From Actinomycetes bacterium (GTDB lineage: Bacteria > Actinomycetota > Acidimicrobiia > Acidimicrobiales > Palsa-688), in contig JAJYMB010000040.1 of NCBI GenBank assembly GCA_021787365.1, positions 1 to 50,820 of the forward strand: a stretch of 50,820 bases of DNA, in the 5' to 3' direction. The notes beneath the pieces are model-generated. The model searched no databases. It saw only the letters and a program-made list of their open reading frames with translations, and was not told where the DNA came from. The position numbers and the translations under genes are program-made. Positions 8,620 to 16,538 of the stretch are shown here, in pieces; position 1 is the stretch's first letter; the number at the start of each line of letters is the position of its first letter.

Positions 8620-9144
8620 CTAAGGCCAGCGGATAGCACGGGCCAGATCTGCTGCGCTGATACCGAGCACCGTGCTCGTGTCGCGCTCTTCGTACTGGCT
8701 GCTTCCCAGGACGAGCACCCGCGCTGCGTGCTCGTCTGGCTCGACGACGAGCACCTCCTCGACGCCGTGAGCCGCGTAGAAGGGCAGTTTTTCGAAGGTC
8801 TCGTCGTCTGGCGAAAGTATCTCGACGACGACAGCAGCCGTCGGGAGGTAAACGAGCCTTGGGTCGAAGCCGAAGCCACGATGGTAGCCCCGGTCGGGGA
8901 CCCGGTAGTCGTCCGGTTGGCCCAGGTTGAAAGGGCCGGTCCCCACCAGCCCTGCCTTGTCGGCGTAAGGCCCGAGCAGCCGGGCCACCTGGTCGTCCAG
9001 GTACGCGTGAGTGCCACGCGCTGCCGGAGACATGTGGTAGGTGCCCTCCCAGACCTCGTCGTAGGTGTCTTGGCCGAGAGCCTTGCGGCGCTCGACGAAC
9101 CGCTCGATCTCCGGGGGCAGCGGGCCGAGCACCAGGGTCTTCAT
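8620..9144 (-). CDS. Uma2 family endonuclease-like protein (DUF820)
   Basis: A 174-residue protein beginning MKTLVLGPLPPEIERFVERR. Family motifs are EVWEGTYHMSPAA, then DDYRVPDRGYHRG, then AAVVVEILSPDDETFEKLPF and GVEEVLVVEPDE. The order and spacing fit a Uma2 restriction-endonuclease-like fold. The residue after YRVPD is R instead of the usual hydrophobic, and the motif is spaced differently from the copy at 5631. TAAGCT lies 8 nt before the ATG, with GAGGGG also present, so either a leaderless or short-leader start is possible. It heads the upstream Uma2/ATPase pair. Confidence 0.8.
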   Translation of the reverse strand: MKTLVLGPLPPEIERFVERRKALGQDTYDEVWEGTYHMSPAARGTHAYLDDQVARLLGPYADKAGLVGTGPFNLGQPDDYRVPDRGYHRGFGFDPRLVYLPTAAVVVEILSPDDETFEKLPFYAAHGVEEVLVVEPDEHAARVLVLGSSQYEERDTSTVLGISAADLARAIRWP

Positions 9145-9311
9145 GTCCCCTCAGCTTAGGACGGGGGCAACCAGGCGCCAACGGGCGGCACCCTCTACCT
9201 GGCCCAAGCTGGGACAAGCACCCCTCTGCCAAGCCGTTGCGCGGTTTCGGAGGCACAGGGAGCCTACCGCAAGGTGCTGCAGAGAACTTGCGTTATGCAG
9301 CAAACCGACGG

Positions 9312-9340
9312 TGTATTACAGTATTCGTTTGTAATACAAT
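9312..9340 (+). promoter_or_regulatory. Operator and -10 box of the 9350-9888 toxin-antitoxin operon
   Basis: TGTATTACA (9312-9320) and TGTAATACA (9330-9338) form a perfect 9-bp inverted repeat around a 9-nt spacer. TACAAT (9335-9340) overlaps its right arm and lies 9 nt before the GTG, so a transcript would be almost leaderless. The local AT content is far above the surroundings. The expected binder is the ribbon-helix-helix antitoxin encoded second in the operon. Confidence 0.75.
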
Positions 9341-9349
9341 GAACAGGGT

Positions 9350-9658
9350 GTGGCCGACGAGCGGTTCGATCTCGACCTCCTCGACGATGAGGATCCGTTC
9401 GAGGTCGACGTCCAGGCCGCGCACTTGTTCAAGCACCCGCACCTTGGGATCGACGACATCCGGGATGTGTGGGCCAGTGACCCGCTGTTCTATCCGCCCA
9501 AGCCTCCAGCGCACTAGCTCATGTGCGCGGAGGTCGCGGGCCGGGTCCTGGTTGTGCCGCTGGCGCCTTCGCGTAGTGGTGACCCTTCTCGTTGCCGCCC
9601 GATCGGGTGCTACCGAGCCGCCCCCGCTCTTGCTGACCGCTACCGGAGAGACCGATGA
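9350..9658 (+). pseudogene. BrnT-like toxin gene interrupted by one in-frame TAG
   Basis: From GTG at 9350 the frame reads MADERFDLDLLDDEDPFEVD, then HLFKHPHLGIDDIRDVW, SDPLFYPPKPPAH and TAG (9515-9517). It then continues without another stop for 46 codons (VAGRVLVVPLAPS...CYRAAPALADRYRRDR), ending in TGA that overlaps the antitoxin ATG as ATGA. The intact continuation and overlap show that the full 102-codon frame was the gene. I recall a tryptophan after the PPAH motif in related proteins, so TGG to TAG is the likely change. The family resembles BrnT-type partners of RHH antitoxins; a nuclease role is inferred. The short product (55 residues) probably lacks function unless TAG is read through. 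Confidence 0.7.
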
Positions 9659-9888
9659 CAGACACGCCCTTGAACCCTGAGGAGGAAAACGCCTTCTACG
9701 CCCGGCCGGACAACCGGGAACCCCAGGGGCCGCCCAGGCGCCGGAAGTCGAGGCTCTCTGCCATGGTCCCGGTGAGGTTGCCACCGGAGCTACTCGAGGA
9801 GGTACGCCAGCGCGCCGAAGCCGATGAGCGGTCCGTATCCTCCTGGATCCGCCGGGCGGTCGAGCACGAGCTGCGCCACTCAGCCTAG
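9655..9888 (+). CDS. Ribbon-helix-helix antitoxin (BrnA/CopG-like)
   Basis: A 77-residue acidic-then-basic protein: NPEEENAFYARPDNREPQGP, then a basic RRRKSRLS, then the RHH core MVPVRLPPELLEEVRQRAEA with RSVSSWIRRAVEHEL. The C-terminal RHH would bind the operator at 9312 and the N-terminal part the toxin. It overlaps the toxin frame by 4 nt (ATGA), so the toxin-first order of BrnTA-type operons is kept. The antitoxin appears intact although its toxin is interrupted. Confidence 0.75.
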   Translation: MTDTPLNPEEENAFYARPDNREPQGPPRRRKSRLSAMVPVRLPPELLEEVRQRAEADERSVSSWIRRAVEHELRHSA

Positions 9889-9921
9889 ACCCGGCACCCT
9901 GTTGTGGCGGGGGTGGGGCCG

Positions 9922-11127
9922 TCAGCGCCCTCCCCTCGGCCGGCGCGAAGGGGTCTGTCGCTCGAGCCACGCCCGGGCCAGCGGTGCCAGGCGCGCATCG
10001 GTTTGCAGCTCGCGGACCTTTCGATCGGCGACTCTGTGCTCCAGCATCGTCAGGGCCTGGAAGCCGAGGGCCCACATGTCGGGGTCGTCGAGGTCGAGCA
10101 TGGCCTCGGTCAGCTCGTCGCCGGCCTCCTCCGCCGGGCGGGACTGGCACCAGGCCCGCAGCAGATCCTCCACCTCTTCGGGGTCGCTCTCCTCCTCGTC
10201 GCACATGAGGAGCAGCGACTCGGCGTCGATGTCGGTCGGATCGAGGTCGTCTTCGTCTTCGTCGTCGTCGTCGCCGGCCAGGTCCAAGAACAGGGCGATC
10301 ATCCGGCCCAGCCGGGTCAGGTGGACGTGGCCGTCCTCGTAGGCCACCACGCCGGCATCGTCGAGCTGGGCGACCGCCGAGCGGAACAGGTTGTGCACGC
10401 TCCGCCGCTCGCGCTGGTCGTCAGGCTCGAACCCGTAACTGTCGGCGACCAACTCCCACGCCTCGGCGGCCAGCGGGTCCACCGAGACCGGGTCGCCGGC
10501 ATGGGACAGGGCGACGAGCAGGTCGGCCATGCTCGAGTCGAGCACCGACACGTAGCTCTTGCGCCAACCCTCCTGAAACCCGTCGAGGACGCCCTGTTCG
10601 AGCAGCGTCGTGGCTGCCTTGAGGCAGGCCGTAACGGGATCGTCCTCGAGTGCGTCGGCGAACGGGCCCGCCACGACCTTGGCCGCCCGGTGCTCGAGGA
10701 AGCCGGCCGCCACCGCCCAGCGGAACAGGTGGGCCGTCTCGGGGAGGTCGCCGAGGCGCGTCGGCGGTCCGGGCACGTCCCGGTCGAGGCCGAGGGCCCC
10801 GGCCAGCGCGGCGGCGTCGGGAGCGGTCAGATTACCCCCGGCGGTCGCCGGGCGCCCCCGGCCGACGAAGTCCACCAAGGTCCCGAAACGCTTCATGGCC
10901 GCCACCGACTCCACCTCGTCGGTGAGGGCCCGCACCTCGGCTCTCTCACGGGCGATCTCGATGAGGTCCGCCACCGGCGCGTCCACCACCTTCCCGCTGG
11001 CGGGATCGAGCACCGGGACGGACCGGTAGGCACCGGGCCCGGCCGGCGCCGACGGGCCATCGTTCGTCCGGCCGGGGCGGGCACGCCGGGCCGAGCGCCG
11101 TGATCGCTTCGAAGCCATAGGTCGCAT
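9922..11127 (-). CDS. Uncharacterised acidic protein next to the SNF2 helicase
   Basis: About 401 residues from ATG at 11127 (MRPMASKRS; the ATG three codons later is an alternative; longer in-frame extensions look non-coding). A basic head is followed by a segment with LVDFVGRGRPATAGGNLTAP and DLPETAHLFRWAVAAGFLEH. I have seen this style of region in actinobacterial proteins related to the pRiA4b ORF-3 group, but the ORF-3 domain itself is not evident. The later part has a winged-helix-like stretch (RAVAQLDDAGVVAYEDGHVH pattern), then a run of aspartate (GDDDDEDEDDLDPTD) and an acidic helical tail. It follows the helicase gene on the same strand after 282 bp. No catalytic motif seen; function unknown. 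Confidence 0.6.
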   Translation of the reverse strand: MRPMASKRSRRSARRARPGRTNDGPSAPAGPGAYRSVPVLDPASGKVVDAPVADLIEIARERAEVRALTDEVESVAAMKRFGTLVDFVGRGRPATAGGNLTAPDAAALAGALGLDRDVPGPPTRLGDLPETAHLFRWAVAAGFLEHRAAKVVAGPFADALEDDPVTACLKAATTLLEQGVLDGFQEGWRKSYVSVLDSSMADLLVALSHAGDPVSVDPLAAEAWELVADSYGFEPDDQRERRSVHNLFRSAVAQLDDAGVVAYEDGHVHLTRLGRMIALFLDLAGDDDDEDEDDLDPTDIDAESLLLMCDEEESDPEEVEDLLRAWCQSRPAEEAGDELTEAMLDLDDPDMWALGFQALTMLEHRVADRKVRELQTDARLAPLARAWLERQTPSRRPRGGR

Positions 11128-11319
11128 TTCTACTACCACCGCGTGCTTGGGCCAACGGGCGGCCTCCGCGAAAGAAGCGGGAGACGGAGGAAAGTCGGCC
11201 GCCGCTCCGGGACCGCATGAACTACTGCTCGGGTCAGTGCAGTAGCCGTAGGGGTAGTGAACTGCTACCCAATGGGACTGCACCTATGTACCCGGCCAAG
11301 ACCGTTCGGGCCGGACCTG

Positions 11320-11337
11320 GCGATAGATCACTATCGC
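11320..11337. other. Perfect 7-bp inverted repeat between helicase and acidic-protein genes
   Basis: GCGATAG-ATCA-CTATCGC lies 72 nt after the helicase stop (minus strand) and about 190 nt before the next gene. It could be an operator or a weak hairpin; there is no T-run for a terminator. The rest of 11128-11409 shows nothing further. Confidence 0.45.
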
Positions 11338-11409
11338 TCAGTAGTTAGGAACGGTCGTAGCTTCCGCTTCGGGAGTTGTCACAGGCTCGTTCATGTCCCC
11401 CGAGCCGGG

Positions 11410-14400
11410 TCAATCCAAAAGCGCCCGGATATCGGCCGGGGACAGCCGGGCGGTCTCGAAGCCGCCGTCGTCCATGACGCTGGTGAATAGAGCGGCCTTT
11501 TTGGCCTTCAAGGCCACCACTTTTTCCTCGATCGTGTCCTTGGACACCAGGCGGTAGACCATCACCTTGCGGGTCTGGCCGATGCGGTGGGCCCGGTCCA
11601 CCGCCTGGGCTTCGGTGGCCGGGTTCCACCACGGGTCGAGCAGGATGCAGTAGTCGGCCTCGGTGAGGTTCAGGCCGAACCCGCCGGCCTTCAGACTGAT
11701 GAAGAACACCGGTGCGTTGCCGTCTCTGAACGAGGCGATCACCTGGTCGCGCTTCCGGGTCTGCCCGTCGAGGTAGCAGTGCTCGATGCCCTCTGCCCGG
11801 GCTCGCTGCGCCGCTTTGGTGAGGAATCGGGTGAACTGGCTGAACACCAGCACCCGGTGGCCGTCGGAGACGATCTCGCCGAGCATGTCCATCAAGGCGT
11901 CGAGCTTGGTGGACGGCACCCCCTCGCAGTGCTCGTCGACGAGCGACACGTCCAGAGCCGCCTGGCGCAGAACGGTCAGCGAGCGAAGTATCTCGAACTG
12001 GTGGCGGTCCATGTCCCCGAGGAGCCCCAGGATCTTCTGGCGTTCCCGGTGGAGGTGGGCCTGGTAGAGCCGCTGGTGCTTCGGTGCCAGCTCGAGCTCG
12101 ACGACCTGCTCCTGCTTGTCGGGCAGGTCCGACTCGACCTGCTCCTTGGTCCGGCGCAGCATGAGGGGGCGGATGCGGCGCCGCAGCTGCGCCAGGCGCT
12201 CGGTGTCACCTTGGCGCTCGATAGGGGCGGCGTAGTGCTCGGCGAAGCGGTCGGCGCGGGGGAACAGCCCCGGCGCGGTGATAGACAGCAGCGCCCACAG
12301 CTCCTTCAAGTTGTTCTCGATCGGTGTGCCGGTCACGGCCACCTTGAACGGAGCCGGCAGCGCCTTGGCCTTCTGGTGGGCGATCGAGCGGGCGTTCTTC
12401 ACGAACTGGGCCTCGTCGAGGAACAGGCCGGCCCACCCGATGCGCTCGTAGTCGTCGTACTCGAGACGGAAGAGGGTGTAGGAGCAGACCACCACGTCCG
12501 ACTTGTCGGCCAGGTCCGACAGGCTCACCCAGCGGCGGGCCTCGGTCTCGGTGACGGTCGCCACCCGCAGCTCCGGCGCGAAGCGCGCGCACTCCCGAGC
12601 CCAGTTCTCGACCACGCTGGTCGGCGCGACCACCAGGAACGGCTTCTCCACCCCGAGGTCGTGGCGGGCGTGGCAGATGAGCGACAGGGCCTGCAGCGTC
12701 TTGCCGAGGCCCATGTCGTCGGCCAGGATCCCGCCGAGGCGGTGCGAGTACAAGAAGGCCAGCCAGGCGTGACCGGACAGCTGGTAGGGGCGCAGTGTCG
12801 CCAGGAGACCGGGGGGCGGGCCGGTCGGGGCATCCCCGTCGGCCTCGGCCAGCGCCCGCACCGCCTGCTCCCACTCCTCGGCCTGCGCGGTCAGGACGCC
12901 GAGGCGCTGCAGGTCCTCCCACAGCCCGGCTTGGAAGCGGCTCAGGCGGACGTGGTCGGCCTCCGGGGTGTCGCGGTCCTGCAAGGCGCGGGCCTCCGCG
13001 ATCAGCTCCGCCAGCTCGGACAGCTCGGGCCGGTCGAGGGGAAAGTAGGTGCCCGACGGCAAGAGCAGGTGCGTGTGGCCCTGGGCGAGGGCCACGAATA
13101 GCTCCTGGAAGACCACCTGCTCGCCGTCGACGCTCACCTCGACGCGCAGGTCGAACCAGTCCCCGTCGAAGCCGCGGGCACCCGGGCGCAGCGAGACCAC
13201 CGGCGTGCCCTCGGCCAGGCGGTAATCGGGGACCTGGCCTTCCTCCTCGACCACCAGCCCGGGCAGCTCGGAGAGCGCCGGGAGCAGCTCGGTGACGAAA
13301 CGGACGGCGTCCATACCCGACAGGTCCGTCGAGGAGGCCAGCCGCTCGCCGTCCCAGCGCTGCTCCACCAGGGCCGGCACGAGGGAGCGGGCCGTGGCGG
13401 TCACGGCCGCGACCACGCCCTCGAGCTCCGGTTCGAGGACCGGGTCGGGGCCGGCCCACAAGGGGTCCCTCGAGGGTGAGCCCTCCAGGCCCCGCTGCCA
13501 GATGACGACGCAGCGGGTTCCGAGGTGGCGGACCGACGCCACGAGCAGCATACGGGTAAGCGCGGGCAGCTCCACTGATTCATCACTCGAGACCACCACC
13601 ACCGACCGGGCCAGCTCCGGGTAGAACTCGTGCCAGAACCGCTCGCGGTGGTGCCGGGGCACGTCGAGCGGGGGGCTGGCGAGCAGCGCCCGCTGACCCG
13701 GGTTCAAGGGCCGGGCAAAAGGTGCCATCGCCAGCTGCACGCTCCCCTTGGGCCCCTGCCCGTCGCGCCACCACGCCAGGCCGTGCGGCGGGGCGCCGAT
13801 CAACAGCGACGAGCCGAGCGCCACCCGCTGCCCGTCTGCCTCGACATAGGGCTGCATCCGCAGGTCCGGCCCGTCGGCGACCACGTCGGCGCCCACGACG
13901 GCCGGAGTCGACACCAGCCGGACGGGCACGCCTGCGGCGCCGCCCGATACCAGCGGGATGCGCAGCTCCCGGGCCTGGTCCAGCAGGTCCCACAGGCGGC
14001 GGCTGGAGACGTTTTCCAACCACAGCGGGGCATCCGACGCGTACCCGGAGTACGCGTAGGTGTTCAATCCCGACGACAGGCGGCTCACGGCCAGGAGCTC
14101 CCGCAGCAGCGCCCTCTTCTCCGGCGAGAGACCGCCGGGCCCGTAGCTGTAGTCGAACTTCGACCAGGAGATCCCCGTCCGGACCCAGTTCCCGCTCGGG
14201 CTGCGCACCACCGGGCGGACCTCTATCCCCGGGGCGGTGCCCTGCGTCCTCGGGTTCCTGCGGTTGGCCACCAGCTGGAACTGCAACGCCATCTTGGGCT
14301 CCGGCGCGGCCGCGCCGTCGGCCAGACCCTTGATGACATCGACCAGGATCCTCTCCCAGCCCGGGGCCTCGCGCCTCTCGTCTGTCGCCGACGCGTCCCG

Positions 14401-14763
14401 CCGGCCCGGGGGCCGGCGGGCCTGCGCGGTTTTGGCGGCCGGCCCACCAGCGCTCGATTGGCCCGTCGGGCTCGTCGCTCCGGAGGCCAGGAGAAGAGCG
14501 GCGACGTGCTTGCAGTTCGAGGCCACCGGGCAGCTGCACTCGCCTTCGACCCTTGTAGGCAAGCCGGTCGCCGACCTGGTCATCCGGGCGACGACCTGGT
14601 AGGGGCGAGGGTCCCGGCCCTGCACCTCGCCCGCTACCATGTCGCGCACCGGGTCATAGCTGTAGTCGACCACCGCGCCCGACGAGGCGTAGGACCGGCC
14701 CCGGGCGAAGGTGACGGGATCGACCAGCCGTTTCACTGTCGCCGCATCCAGCGTTGTCGGCAT
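11410..14763 (-). CDS. SWIM zinc-finger SNF2-family helicase (HepA-type)
   Basis: About 1117 residues from ATG at 14763 (MPTTLDAATVKRLVD); an upstream in-frame start adds 30 low-complexity residues. A SWIM finger is at residues about 76-86 (CSCPVASNCKH). A long middle region is unassigned. The SNF2 motor follows: motif I DDMGLGKT (about 680), motif II DEAQ (about 778), TGTPIENNLKELW, then SLKAGGFGLNLT and DRAHRIGQTRK (about 1058). SNF2 motors translocate on DNA; bacterial SWIM-SNF2 proteins have no agreed role, with repair, nucleoid or defence functions proposed for relatives. It lies between two uncharacterised same-strand genes that may be partners. Confidence 0.9.
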   Translation of the reverse strand: MPTTLDAATVKRLVDPVTFARGRSYASSGAVVDYSYDPVRDMVAGEVQGRDPRPYQVVARMTRSATGLPTRVEGECSCPVASNCKHVAALLLASGATSPTGQSSAGGPAAKTAQARRPPGRRDASATDERREAPGWERILVDVIKGLADGAAAPEPKMALQFQLVANRRNPRTQGTAPGIEVRPVVRSPSGNWVRTGISWSKFDYSYGPGGLSPEKRALLRELLAVSRLSSGLNTYAYSGYASDAPLWLENVSSRRLWDLLDQARELRIPLVSGGAAGVPVRLVSTPAVVGADVVADGPDLRMQPYVEADGQRVALGSSLLIGAPPHGLAWWRDGQGPKGSVQLAMAPFARPLNPGQRALLASPPLDVPRHHRERFWHEFYPELARSVVVVSSDESVELPALTRMLLVASVRHLGTRCVVIWQRGLEGSPSRDPLWAGPDPVLEPELEGVVAAVTATARSLVPALVEQRWDGERLASSTDLSGMDAVRFVTELLPALSELPGLVVEEEGQVPDYRLAEGTPVVSLRPGARGFDGDWFDLRVEVSVDGEQVVFQELFVALAQGHTHLLLPSGTYFPLDRPELSELAELIAEARALQDRDTPEADHVRLSRFQAGLWEDLQRLGVLTAQAEEWEQAVRALAEADGDAPTGPPPGLLATLRPYQLSGHAWLAFLYSHRLGGILADDMGLGKTLQALSLICHARHDLGVEKPFLVVAPTSVVENWARECARFAPELRVATVTETEARRWVSLSDLADKSDVVVCSYTLFRLEYDDYERIGWAGLFLDEAQFVKNARSIAHQKAKALPAPFKVAVTGTPIENNLKELWALLSITAPGLFPRADRFAEHYAAPIERQGDTERLAQLRRRIRPLMLRRTKEQVESDLPDKQEQVVELELAPKHQRLYQAHLHRERQKILGLLGDMDRHQFEILRSLTVLRQAALDVSLVDEHCEGVPSTKLDALMDMLGEIVSDGHRVLVFSQFTRFLTKAAQRARAEGIEHCYLDGQTRKRDQVIASFRDGNAPVFFISLKAGGFGLNLTEADYCILLDPWWNPATEAQAVDRAHRIGQTRKVMVYRLVSKDTIEEKVVALKAKKAALFTSVMDDGGFETARLSPADIRALLD

Positions 14764-14920
14764 GACCACCGCTACGACCTCCCTCTCCGCTTCGCGGACG
14801 CTACCGCACGGCCGGGCACGAGGCGCGGATCCCCTGCGCTCACGCGGCTGCACGGCCTCGGCCGGCGTGAGTGGGACGGACGGCTCTGTGCCGGGGTTCC
14901 CTCAGCGCCCTCCGGGCGGG

Positions 14921-15541
14921 TCAGCGCCGGCGCTTGCGACGCTTGGCCGAGTGTGCCCGAGGCGGGGTGCCCGGCGGGGTGAAGCGCTCCCGCGGCCGGC
15001 GTTGGGACTGGCTGTACCCCAAGGCGGCGTCTCGTTCGGCTCTCGGCCGGGCGTTGAACCGGGCGATGAGGGCGTCTACGGCGTCCTGGTCGTCGAGCGC
15101 GACCCCCTCCGCCAGCGCCTGGCTCCACAGGTACTTGCCGAAGCTCTGGCGCCGGGGGTCGGCCATGTTGGCCCGGAACTCCCTGTCGATGAGCGTGAGA
15201 TGTTCCATAAGCACGTCGGCCGGGTCGCTCTCGTCGTCGAGCAGGCCGGTGTCGGCCAGGAACTCGATGAAGGTCCTGGCCGCCTTCAGCACGTAGTCCA
15301 GCTCGTCTTCGTCGACGATGACCTTGGCCGGGTAGAGCTCGAGGTAGATCTCGTCGAGGTCGTCGCACGTCCAGCGGGTGAGGTGGCCATCGAGGTACGC
15401 CCACTTGTAACGGAGCGCGGTCTCGGGTGCCGCGGGGTCCTCCTCGAGGCCATTCTCGGCGGCCCAGGTGCCGAAGCGCTCCTTCAGTGCGACGGTCACC
15501 GTCTCTAAGCCTTCCATGTCCTCGGGTTCGAATTCCCCCAT
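14921..15541 (-). CDS. Uncharacterised protein upstream of the SNF2 helicase
   Basis: A 206-residue protein beginning MGEFEPEDMEGLETVTVALK. It is acidic and helical through most of its length (TCDDLDEIYLELYPAKVIVD, then LDYVLKAARTFIEFLADTGL and DDESDPADVLMEHL) and ends in a strongly basic tail (AHSAKRRKRRR). I do not recognise the family with certainty. A second ATG eight codons in, preceded by GAGGA, is an alternative start. It precedes the helicase gene by about 160 bp on the same strand. The tail suggests nucleic-acid contact; the rest gives no catalytic hint. Confidence 0.6.
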   Translation of the reverse strand: MGEFEPEDMEGLETVTVALKERFGTWAAENGLEEDPAAPETALRYKWAYLDGHLTRWTCDDLDEIYLELYPAKVIVDEDELDYVLKAARTFIEFLADTGLLDDESDPADVLMEHLTLIDREFRANMADPRRQSFGKYLWSQALAEGVALDDQDAVDALIARFNARPRAERDAALGYSQSQRRPRERFTPPGTPPRAHSAKRRKRRR

Positions 15542-15635
15542 CTCGTGTTGAGTTGTCCCTATTCGAACCGGACGGAACTGCGAGAGTCACTGAAACGCCT
15601 GTTGCCGAGGACCGTCGATCCGGGAGATTCGAGCG

Positions 15636-16073
15636 TCACTGCTTGGGCCCGCCGGCGGGACTCCAGGGGTCGACGAGGCGCACGCCAAGATCCCTGAAAT
15701 GCCGGATGTTACGGGTCGCGACAGGCGCTTTCCGTGCAAGCGCTATCCCCGCTATCTGAGCATCCCGTATCTCGACCGCCTTGCCGGCCCGCTGGCTTCG
15801 AGCGACAACTTCACCCGCCGCATCTGCTGCGGCGACGTCGAAGGCGAGGACTCGTTGGTCGAGGTCCTCGTCGAGGACCCGCTCGAAGGCAGCTTCGAGA
15901 TGCCGACGTCGACGCGACGGCGTCAGGAGCTCTAAACCCGTTCGGATCTCGAACACCGTGACCGACGTCGTCCAGATCGATTCCGATGGCTGGGCGTCGA
16001 GCCAGTCGACCACGACCGCCTCGGGCTCGGATCGCATGAGTGCCGACAGCACGTTGGTGTCAAGCAGGATCAC
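15636..16073 (-). CDS. vapC: VapC/FitB-type PIN-domain toxin
   Basis: A 145-residue PIN-domain protein with the expected acidic residues: MILLDTNVLSALMR (D5), VFEIRTGLELL (E), and EIRDAQIAGIALARKAPVAT with RNIRHF near the end. This is the FitB/VapC subgroup with the TRNxxHF ending. PIN toxins cut RNA with Mg2+ and are held inactive by the partner antitoxin. The ATG overlaps the antitoxin stop as ATGA. All catalytic positions look intact. Confidence 0.9.
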   Translation of the reverse strand: MILLDTNVLSALMRSEPEAVVVDWLDAQPSESIWTTSVTVFEIRTGLELLTPSRRRRHLEAAFERVLDEDLDQRVLAFDVAAADAAGEVVARSQRAGKAVEIRDAQIAGIALARKAPVATRNIRHFRDLGVRLVDPWSPAGGPKQ

Positions 16074-16321
16074 GGCTCCGAGAGGTCCGCCCCTTGCGCC
16101 GGGTGGCCACGCAACTCGAAGGAGTCGTGTTCGACTCCGTCGCCGCGGAACCGCGACGCGATCATCGACCCAAGCCGAACCGGCCCGGCCGGTCCCGCCC
16201 GCACGGCGTCGCGCAGGATCTCTCGGACTTCTTCTTCAGTGGAGCGCCCATGGGCTCGGGCCCTACGTTGGAGCGCGTCCTTCACGTCCTCATCGAGTTG
16301 ACGGACCAAGAGCTGTGCCAT
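16070..16321 (-). CDS. vapB: FitA/VapB-type antitoxin
   Basis: An 83-residue protein from ATG at 16321: MAQLLVRQLDEDVKDALQRR, then ARAHGRSTEEEVREILRDAV. This is the Arc-like ribbon-helix-helix typical of FitA, followed by a toxin-binding tail ending GHPAQGADLSEP. A longer frame from 16345 would read through the operator, so the inner ATG is chosen. It is the first gene of the pair and would repress its own promoter at 16322-16344. Confidence 0.88.
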   Translation of the reverse strand: MAQLLVRQLDEDVKDALQRRARAHGRSTEEEVREILRDAVRAGPAGPVRLGSMIASRFRGDGVEHDSFELRGHPAQGADLSEP

Positions 16322-16344
16322 GCAGCAATGATAGCATGCTATCA
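16322..16344 (-). promoter_or_regulatory. Palindromic operator and extended -10 of the vapBC operon
   Basis: TGATAGCATGCTATCA (16329-16344) is a perfect 16-bp palindrome. On the minus strand it contains TGCTATCAT, an extended -10, and the ATG follows 6 nt later, giving a leaderless transcript. Binding of FitA/VapB here would cover the promoter. Confidence 0.8.
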
Positions 16345-16476
16345 CTCTTCGCGGTGGGGCTGCGTTGTTCCTTTCTCGATGCGGCCGATGGTCGACGAGG
16401 CCACGCCGGCCATCGCCGCCAACTGTGGGCGCGTCAATTTAACTTGGCGAGCGTACCTTGCCGTCGACGGTCCCAC
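16342..16476 (-). pseudogene. Short XRE-type helix-turn-helix fragment
   Basis: From a GTG at 16476 the frame gives 44 codons containing KLTRPQLAAMAGVASSTIGR and IEKGTTQPHREE. This is a clear HTH_3 recognition unit (Q/L..A..AGVS.STI.RIE.G). It stops right after the HTH, inside the vapBC operator, so it looks like a regulator or antitoxin gene truncated when the vapBC module arrived. A functional mini-protein cannot be excluded. Confidence 0.55.
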
Positions 16477-16538
16477 CGTACGCGAGGCTCGGGCTGCGCC
16501 GCGGCTCCGGGAGGAAGGTAAGGAGGGCCGCGCTCGGC

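Noticed and set aside
8303..9256. Long minus-strand open frame (317 codons)
   Set aside because: Out of frame with the Uma2 gene in the same place; Arg/Gly/Pro-rich with no motif.
11587..13101. Long plus-strand open frames opposite the SNF2 gene
   Set aside because: High GC gives open antisense frames; the minus strand has complete helicase motifs.
15520..15545. GGGTTCGAATTCCCC resembles a tRNA T-arm
   Set aside because: The flanking stem does not pair, no acceptor or anticodon arm can be drawn, and the bases encode the start of the 206-residue protein on the other strand.
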